Below, in pieces: positions 1 to 4,586 of a DNA stretch of 5,878 nt (the stretch's first letter is position 1; every line of letters starts with the position of its first letter). Location: assembly GCA_003158505.1 (NCBI GenBank), contig PMJK01000145.1:1-5878 (forward strand), given 5' to 3'. The notes under the pieces are model-generated. The model was not told the origin of the DNA, ran no database searches, and worked only from the letters and a program-made list of their open reading frames with translations. The DNA is from Holophagaceae bacterium. GTDB lineage: Bacteria; Acidobacteriota; Holophagae; Holophagales; Holophagaceae. Position numbers and translations under genes: made by a program.

Positions 1-51
1 GCGGGAGTATTGCCGCCCACAATCTGTGCATCGGTAGGTGAAGGAGATCAT
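1..51 (-). CDS. Partial N-terminus of a zinc-ribbon protein, possibly threonine synthase-like
   Basis: Reading the minus strand from an ATG at 51-49 gives 17 open codons to the window edge, MISFTYRCTDCGRQYSR. The F-x-YRC-x2-CGR-x-Y pattern is a rubredoxin-like/zinc-ribbon knuckle. It closely resembles the start of many bacterial threonine synthases, where a short Zn ribbon precedes the PLP-dependent fold; FmdB-type or other small zinc-ribbon proteins are alternatives. Everything after residue 17 is outside the window, so the enzyme cannot be named. The Shine-Dalgarno is weak: a GAG at 63-61, 9 nt before the ATG. The start lies only 22 nt beyond the 3' base of the terminator stem (73) of the upstream channel gene, so its expression must come from read-through or from a promoter inside the end of that gene. 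The protein-like motif, not a strong ribosome site, supports this call. Confidence 0.5.
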   Translation of the reverse strand, partial: MISFTYRCTDCGRQYSR

Positions 52-63
52 GCAGCGAAACTC

Positions 64-98
64 AGACAAAATCCGCGCGGGAGAGGGCTCCCGCGCGG
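64..98 (-). terminator. Strong intrinsic terminator of the Tsx-like gene
   Basis: On the minus strand an 11-bp perfect stem, CCGCGCGGGAG (98-88) with CTCCCGCGCGG (83-73), closes a 4-nt CCCT loop and is followed by ATTTTGTCT (72-64). It starts 14 bases after the stop codon of the channel gene. The plus-strand side lacks a T-run, so it acts in one direction only. The stem is very GC-rich while the T-tract is short and interrupted by G, so some read-through into the next gene is possible. Confidence 0.9.
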
Positions 99-112
99 GT
101 GTTCAGGAATGG

Positions 113-1027
113 CTAGAAGTGGAATTCGGCCGAGAGCATCAGGGCGGTGGTCCGCTCGTTGTTCAGACCCTGCCAGGCTCCGAAGGGGTTGGCACCCGGA
201 TAAGAAGTGAAGTTCTTGCCGCCGAACTTGTTGTTCCAGTACTCGAAGCCGGGGCCGATCAGGAAGGCGCCGTGCTTGCGGCCGAAGATGCTGCTGGCAT
301 CGAACATCAGGTACATGTCGCCGACAGTCTCGGGCTTTGTATCGACCCCGAAGCCGTCCTTGCCCTTGGCGCCGATATAGTCCAGCCAGCCCTTGAAGGT
401 GACGGGCACGCCCATGTCGAAGGTCTTGTGCCAGGCGGTCCAAACCATATAGGTGGTCTTGAAATCCACTTCCTGCTGTACGACGCCGTTGAAGTTGGCC
501 TCACGACAGCCACCGACGCCCAGGTTCCAGAACCCGTGCTCGACGTTGAACCCGACCTGGGGGCCGGCCATCATCAGCTTCTTGTTGGAGGCAAAGTGGT
601 TGTCCTGGGAGTCGAAATCGAAACCCACCGTGAAGTCCACTTCCCGCACCGGGCCGAAACTCAGGTTGGTCTTGAAGATCTTCCCCAGGTCGAAGTTGGA
701 GCGGTAGACCACGTAGACTTCAGTGTTGCCGGGAGCCCCGGCAGCAGGCTGCCCAGCGCTATAGCCGTTGTTGGGATAGTCAGAAGTGTTGGCAGGGGAA
801 CTCTTCGTGGCGGAGAGCATATTCACGTCGAAGAAGTTGGTGCCGTAGTCCCAGCCGTAGACACCGCTGAGTTCGATGCGGTTCTTGACCTGAGTACCCG
901 TGAGGCCCGGATCGCGGAACTGGTTGCTGTACTGATAGCCGAGGTAGGTGTCGCTCCAGTTGGCGGCGCTGACGGGGAGCGCGGCCAGGGCGACAAGCCC
1001 TAGGACGGTAGAAGTGAACTTCTTCAT
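113..1027 (-). CDS. Tsx-like outer-membrane nucleoside channel protein
   Basis: Encodes 304 residues, close to the size of E. coli Tsx, a 12-strand beta-barrel that passes nucleosides across the outer membrane. Residues 1-21 form a classical Sec signal peptide: basic MKK, hydrophobic core, then PVSA with probable cleavage at VSA|AN (21/22). The mature part alternates aromatic and polar residues, as in a barrel, and ends in AEFHF, a C-terminal Phe typical of BamA-recognised proteins. TNLSFGPVREVDF (120-132) resembles the NTDLSFGPFKEW stretch of E. coli Tsx, and IGPGFEYWNNKFG (257-269) recalls related 'outer envelope' Tsx-family proteins. Residues 75-101, rich in Pro, Gly, Ser and Asn, look like a surface loop; there is one Cys (174). 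The start at 1027 is chosen because AGGAG lies 7 nt upstream and the signal peptide begins there. A longer frame to 1180 would add 51 Pro-rich residues before the signal. The gene has its own promoter region and terminator, so it is probably monocistronic. Family is fairly certain; nucleoside specificity is inferred from family and neighbours. Confidence 0.8.
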   Translation of the reverse strand: MKKFTSTVLGLVALAALPVSAANWSDTYLGYQYSNQFRDPGLTGTQVKNRIELSGVYGWDYGTNFFDVNMLSATKSSPANTSDYPNNGYSAGQPAAGAPGNTEVYVVYRSNFDLGKIFKTNLSFGPVREVDFTVGFDFDSQDNHFASNKKLMMAGPQVGFNVEHGFWNLGVGGCREANFNGVVQQEVDFKTTYMVWTAWHKTFDMGVPVTFKGWLDYIGAKGKDGFGVDTKPETVGDMYLMFDASSIFGRKHGAFLIGPGFEYWNNKFGGKNFTSYPGANPFGAWQGLNNERTTALMLSAEFHF

Positions 1028-1034
1028 GCTGGAT

Positions 1035-1039
1035 CTCCT
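1035..1039 (-). promoter_or_regulatory. Ribosome binding site of the Tsx-like gene
   Basis: The minus strand reads AGGAG (1039-1035), then 7 nt, then ATG at 1027-1025. This is the best Shine-Dalgarno match near any possible start in this frame and decides the start codon over the upstream ATG at 1180. Confidence 0.85.
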
Positions 1040-1054
1040 GGGAGGTGGCCCGCT

Positions 1055-1085
1055 GGGAGGTTGGGCCTTGGGTTGGGAGTGGGGG
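1055..1085 (+). other. Putative G-quadruplex motif in the channel-gene leader, template strand
   Basis: The plus strand carries five G-tracts: GGG at 1055-1057, 1063-1065, 1070-1072 and 1075-1077, and GGGGG at 1081-1085. The loops are 5, 4, 2 and 3 nt, which satisfies the usual G3+N1-7 rule with a spare tract. The plus strand is the template for the channel gene, so the mRNA leader here is C-rich and G-poor, ending about 16 nt before the Shine-Dalgarno. A folded quadruplex on the template could slow or pause RNA polymerase; the C-rich mRNA would be largely unstructured and could leave the ribosome site accessible. The motif is seen directly; folding and any role are inferred, and chance occurrence is possible in GC-rich DNA. 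Confidence 0.5.
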
Positions 1086-1111
1086 TGAGTTGGATGGATC
1101 GGATGTCGCTT

Positions 1112-1134
1112 GAGGGAAGTTGAAACCTTCCCCC
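1112..1134 (-). promoter_or_regulatory. Hairpin in the 5' leader of the channel gene
   Basis: On the minus strand GGGGGAAG (1134-1127) can pair with CTTCCCTC (1119-1112) over 8 bp, including one G-U pair, around the 7-nt loop GTTTCAA. No T-run follows, so it is not a terminator. It does not match a riboswitch I know. It may stabilise the leader or be incidental. Confidence 0.3.
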
Positions 1135-1190
1135 CACGTACAGAAGCCGGAGGTCCTGCCTCTCGAACGGTCGACGGCATGGATGAATTA

Positions 1191-1207
1191 CCGTTAAAAT
1201 TTAATGG
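1191..1207 (-). promoter_or_regulatory. Candidate operator: 17-bp near-palindrome over the -10 box
   Basis: The minus strand reads CCATTAAATTTTAACGG. Arms CCATTAAA (1207-1200) and TTTAACGG (1198-1191) pair at 7 of 8 positions around a central T. The element covers the proposed -10 hexamer of the channel promoter, where a dimeric repressor would block transcription. Much of the symmetry is A/T in an AT-rich island, so chance is a real alternative; the CC/GG ends raise it slightly above background. Confidence 0.35.
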
Positions 1208-1226
1208 AGCAAACCCGATGTGGCAA
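1198..1226 (-). promoter_or_regulatory. Candidate sigma70-type promoter for the Tsx-like gene
   Basis: The minus strand shows TTGCCA (1226-1221, 5 of 6 to the -35 consensus), a 17-nt spacer, then TAAATT (1203-1198, 4 of 6 to the -10 consensus). It sits in the only markedly AT-rich stretch of the window (about 1186-1260). Transcription would begin near 1190 and give a leader of roughly 160 nt. A second possible -10, TATAAA at 1235-1230, lacks a good -35 partner. Which is used cannot be settled from sequence alone. Confidence 0.5.
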
Positions 1227-1280
1227 TAGTTTATACCGCTGCGATAAATTTTTCACCTTAGGGCCGGAATGCCTTGGTGC

Positions 1281-4200
1281 TCAAACTGGAAGCGCCTTTT
1301 CGGCGGGGAGCAGCGCCAGCATCACCCCCAATGAATGGAGGTCAAGGACATAGCCCTCGTCAAGGGTAACCCTGGGCTCGTACCGCTGTAGGGAATAGGA
1401 GGTAGGATCCAGTTCGGCCCGGAGGCTGGGGGAGAGGTACTCGATGCCCTTCGGCGACTGGGTCAGCCGATGGCGCAGCCCACCCAGCTTGGCCTCAAGC
1501 ACCAGGGATTCCCCCTGTCTCTCGAAGTGGAAGCAGTCCCCTTCGGATTCCTCGAAGGCCTGTTCGTCCGCCCAGAACCGGGGCTTATCCTTGTAGGGCG
1601 CGCCACTGGTGGGGCAGAACGGCGTGCAGTTCCCACAGTCGTTGCAGGCATCGCCAAGGTTGACGATCTGCACCGGCTGGGTGACCCGGAAGGGTCGAAA
1701 CCCTTCCTCGCGAAGGCGTCCCGCCCACTGGACCAGGATGGGCAGCTGCAGGTCCAGGGGCGCCATGGCATAGGCGAGGTTGGCCCGGTTGGGACAGACC
1801 GTGACGCAGAGGCTGCAGAGGTCGTCGCAGTCCAGGCAACGGCTGGCCTCCTTCACCGCGGCCTCGGCATCGAAGGGCTTGAGCACCTCGTCGAAGCCAT
1901 GGCGGTCTGTCAGGGGCAGCACAGGCACCTTCTGCGCCCCCATGACCCGGCCTTTCTTTTCCATGAGAGCCGCGTCCGCCTGGCCCTTCTCCAGAAGGGG
2001 CTCCGGCTTCAACTCCAGGCCGTGGCGAGTGGCGATGCCCTCGGCCACCGCCCGGCCATCGGCGATGGCCAGGATCACCGAGGAGGCGCCATGCACCGCA
2101 TCGCCGCCCGAGAAGAGTCCGGACACCGAGGTCTCCCGGGTCATGGGGTCCACTACCAGGTAGCCGTTGCTGTTCCGCTGGATCTCCAGGCCCTCCAGGA
2201 AGTCCAGCACAGCCTCCTGGCTGATGGCCGAGATGATGGTGTCGGCGGGCAGGACCACCTCGCCACCTTCCACGGGCACCGGGCGGGGCCGACCCGAGGC
2301 GTCCCGCTCACCCAGCCGCATGCGGGTGCAGGAGAGTCCGGTCACCCGGCCGCCTTCTGCGAGGACCGAGGCCGGAGCCAGCAGGTCCCGGATCTGGATG
2401 CCCTCCTCGATGCAATCGTGGACTTCGGCGGGATCCGCCGGCATCTGGGCGCGGGTGCGGCGGTAGACGATGGTCACCTCGCCTCCGGGCACCAGCCGGA
2501 TGGCGGAGCGGACGGCATCCATGGCGGAGTTGCCGGCGCCGATGACCAGGATGCGCCGGCCCAGGTCCATGGGCGTTCCAGCCCGCACCTTGTCGAGGAA
2601 GTCCAGGGCGTCCATGACGCCGGGCGTGTCCTCGCCGGGGATGCCCAGGCGCTTGCCCTTCTGGGCCCCCACCGCCAGGAAGACATAAGCGTAGTCCCGG
2701 CGGAGAGCCTCTAGGGTGAAGTCGCGGCCCAGCAACTGGCCCAGGTGGATCGGAACGCCCAGTTCCCGCAGGCGGACCAGGTCACCCTCAAGGGTTTGGT
2801 TCGGCAGCCGGTAGGCCGGGATTAGGCCGCCCACCATGCCGCCCAGTTCCTGCTTGGCCTCGAAGACTTCCGGCTCGAAGCCCATCTTGGCCAGGAAGTA
2901 GGCCGCGGAAAGGCCCGCGGGACCGGCGCCCACGATGGCCACCTTCACACCCAGCGCCTTGCCCCGCACCTCGGCCGGGCGTTTCCCGGCACTCTCGAAA
3001 GCGAAGCGCTTGATCTCGCGGATGGCCAGGGGCGCGTCATAGAAGTTGCGGACGCAGCGGTCTGTGCAGGGGTGGTCGCAGACGCTGCCGGTGATACCCG
3101 GCTGCGGATTGGTGCGGAGGATCACCTCCATGGCCTCCTCGGGCTTGCCATGGGCCACCAGCCACAGGTAGTCGGGGATGTTCTGGTTGGTGGGACAGGC
3201 GTCCACGCAGGGCGCGTTGATGCAGTCGAAATAGCCCAGGGGCCGGTCGCCCTTGAAGTCCAGGGGGCGGATGCGGCGCACATAGCTGTCGTCGCCCAGC
3301 ACCTTCACTGCGTGGCGGGCCAGGTTGAAACGAGCGCCGTGCCCGCCAGAGCTGGCCTGTATGAAGGCGTCGAGGCTGTCCGCTCCAGCCTCGTCCATGG
3401 CCTCCTCAAGGTTCACCAGGTACTGCTGGAGGCGCGCATAGCCACCGGGCTTGAGCAGGTCCGTGCAGACCGTCACGGGGCCCAGGTTGTCGGCGATGAG
3501 GTCCGGGAAATTCCGTGCGTCGGCCCCGCCGCAGAAGCTGAGCGGAACCTTCCCTTCCGTTGCCTCCATCACCAGATGGGCCAGCGTGAGGGTGAGAGGA
3601 TGGAGGGCCCGGCCCGAGAGATACATCATCTTTTCGTTGGCGGGGAAGACGGGCCGGTGGTTGATCACTTCGAGCGTGTTGGTGAGCTTGAGGCCGAAGC
3701 CATTCTCGCGCCCCTCCGCCACCTGGGCCAGCCGCTTCACCATGGCCAGGGCATCTTCCCACTTGGGGTCGTGGCCGAAGGCTTCGTCAGGCACGGTGAT
3801 GTCGAAGCCGAGCGTGTCGTTCAGCAGCCCCCGCAGCCGTTCCGGCCCCAAGAGGGTGGGATTGAGCTTCACCCAGGTATGTACACCCAGTTCGGTGAGC
3901 AGGAAGGTGGCGATCCGTTCGATCTCCGCCGGGGGACAGCCGTGCATGGTGGACAGCGTGATCTGGTTGGAAAGCTGCCGGGGGATCTCGATGTCCCGCA
4001 CGCCTGGGTAGACCTTGGCCACGGTCTCGATGGCCCCGTCCAGGCGCGGTCCGGCATTCCGCATGTCCGCGATGAATTTCTGCACCCGGGGATGCTGGAT
4101 GCCCTCCAGGTTGTAGCCCACGCTCATGCTGAAGTGGGTGCCGGGATCCTGGAACCCTATCTTGTGGGCCAGGGCATGGATGAGCACCCAGCCGTGGAGG

Positions 4201-4574
4201 TACTCCGTGAAGGACTCCTCCAGCTTCAGTTCCTGGGACCACTCGCAGTTGTAGGTCTCGTCCATGGCATCGATGCAGGGCCGGCTCACCTCGATCTCGT
4301 CAAGGATCTGGACTGTCTTCAGCTCGATGAACCGGGCGCCGCAGAGCCAGCTGGACACGATATTCTGCGCCAGCTGGGTGTGCGGCCCGGCAGCCACGCC
4401 CAGGGGCGCGGCCACGGTGTGGCCGAACATTTTCCGGGCGAGCTTGGGATGCGGGACCTGGAAGTTCTGCTTCGGGATGCCGAGGACCGTGTCCTGGTGT
4501 TCCAGGCCCTCGAAGACCCAGCGGGCCAGCCGGTCGAGGGGGAGAGGGCGGAAGGGTTTTTCCAGGGCGATCAT
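1281..4574 (-). CDS. ygfK: YgfK-family Fe-S/flavin oxidoreductase ('putative selenate reductase subunit')
   Basis: Encodes 1097 residues, near the roughly 1030 of E. coli YgfK, and complete. Residues 1-400 form a DHOD-like barrel with YgfK hallmarks: AAGPHTQLAQNIVSSWL (61-77), FIELKTVQ (82-89), TLSTMHGCPP (206-215), VKLNPTLLG (235-243), TDLLKPGGY (371-379). Next is a GltD/DPD-type Fe-S domain: C451, C456, C460, then C499, C503, C507. The FAD fold has IVGAGPAGL (547-555), and the NAD(P)H fold IGAGNSAMD (678-686) with YRRTRAQMPA (704-713), whose arginines suggest NADPH. The FAD-closing SGGDAVHGASSVI spans 822-834. The tail has two 4Fe-4S ferredoxin motifs: C913/916/920/923/927 and C977/980/983/987. 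It is cytoplasmic, with no signal peptide or membrane segment. The family is linked by genome context to selenium-dependent molybdenum hydroxylases and purine degradation; the 'selenate reductase' name is weakly founded. I infer that it shuttles electrons between NAD(P)H and the hydroxylase encoded just upstream. Oddity: Ser785 in AISQ, where relatives have AIGQ/AIGE. An ATG three bases after the upstream stop implies translational coupling. Confidence 0.95.
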   Translation of the reverse strand: MIALEKPFRPLPLDRLARWVFEGLEHQDTVLGIPKQNFQVPHPKLARKMFGHTVAAPLGVAAGPHTQLAQNIVSSWLCGARFIELKTVQILDEIEVSRPCIDAMDETYNCEWSQELKLEESFTEYLHGWVLIHALAHKIGFQDPGTHFSMSVGYNLEGIQHPRVQKFIADMRNAGPRLDGAIETVAKVYPGVRDIEIPRQLSNQITLSTMHGCPPAEIERIATFLLTELGVHTWVKLNPTLLGPERLRGLLNDTLGFDITVPDEAFGHDPKWEDALAMVKRLAQVAEGRENGFGLKLTNTLEVINHRPVFPANEKMMYLSGRALHPLTLTLAHLVMEATEGKVPLSFCGGADARNFPDLIADNLGPVTVCTDLLKPGGYARLQQYLVNLEEAMDEAGADSLDAFIQASSGGHGARFNLARHAVKVLGDDSYVRRIRPLDFKGDRPLGYFDCINAPCVDACPTNQNIPDYLWLVAHGKPEEAMEVILRTNPQPGITGSVCDHPCTDRCVRNFYDAPLAIREIKRFAFESAGKRPAEVRGKALGVKVAIVGAGPAGLSAAYFLAKMGFEPEVFEAKQELGGMVGGLIPAYRLPNQTLEGDLVRLRELGVPIHLGQLLGRDFTLEALRRDYAYVFLAVGAQKGKRLGIPGEDTPGVMDALDFLDKVRAGTPMDLGRRILVIGAGNSAMDAVRSAIRLVPGGEVTIVYRRTRAQMPADPAEVHDCIEEGIQIRDLLAPASVLAEGGRVTGLSCTRMRLGERDASGRPRPVPVEGGEVVLPADTIISAISQEAVLDFLEGLEIQRNSNGYLVVDPMTRETSVSGLFSGGDAVHGASSVILAIADGRAVAEGIATRHGLELKPEPLLEKGQADAALMEKKGRVMGAQKVPVLPLTDRHGFDEVLKPFDAEAAVKEASRCLDCDDLCSLCVTVCPNRANLAYAMAPLDLQLPILVQWAGRLREEGFRPFRVTQPVQIVNLGDACNDCGNCTPFCPTSGAPYKDKPRFWADEQAFEESEGDCFHFERQGESLVLEAKLGGLRHRLTQSPKGIEYLSPSLRAELDPTSYSLQRYEPRVTLDEGYVLDLHSLGVMLALLPAEKALPV

Positions 4575-4586
4575 GGGCTAGGCCTT
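4575..4586 (-). promoter_or_regulatory. Stop-start junction and weak RBS coupling xdh to ygfK
   Basis: The minus strand reads AAGG (4586-4583), then the stop TAG (4580-4578), CCC, then the ygfK ATG (4574-4572). The ribosome site lies inside the last codons of the hydroxylase gene and is only a partial match, with 8 nt spacing. There is no room for a separate promoter or terminator. The two genes are therefore almost certainly one transcript, with ygfK translation helped by ribosomes finishing xdh. Confidence 0.8.

Noticed and set aside
38..1003. A 321-codon plus-strand frame with an AAGGAG before an internal ATG at 50, antisense to the channel gene
   Set aside because: It lies wholly opposite a convincing signal-peptide/beta-barrel gene, and its product is low-complexity (Val, Gly, Glu, Ala-rich) with no recognisable domain. 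The AAGGAG is the complement of CTCCTT inside the zinc-ribbon start. Long antisense frames are expected in GC-rich DNA.
1028..1180. A 51-residue N-terminal extension of the channel protein from an ATG at 1180
   Set aside because: It would place a Pro/Arg/Ser-rich stretch ahead of a perfect signal peptide, lacks a good RBS and skips the strong AGGAG at 1039-1035.
1028..1190. Purine-type riboswitch in the channel-gene leader
   Set aside because: The context made it attractive, but I cannot find the three-way junction with paired loops that defines the guanine/adenine class.
1254..1279. Hairpin after the ygfK stop: CACC/GGTG plus AGG/CCT with an internal loop
   Set aside because: The stem is short and interrupted, and what follows is an A-run before TTTAT, not a T-tract. 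I do not call an intrinsic terminator for ygfK here; termination may be Rho-dependent or the channel gene may receive read-through.
1470..2714. A 414-codon plus-strand frame antisense to the C-terminal half of ygfK
   Set aside because: Same reasoning: no domain or signal, and it overlaps essential FAD, NAD(P)H and Fe-S motifs of ygfK.
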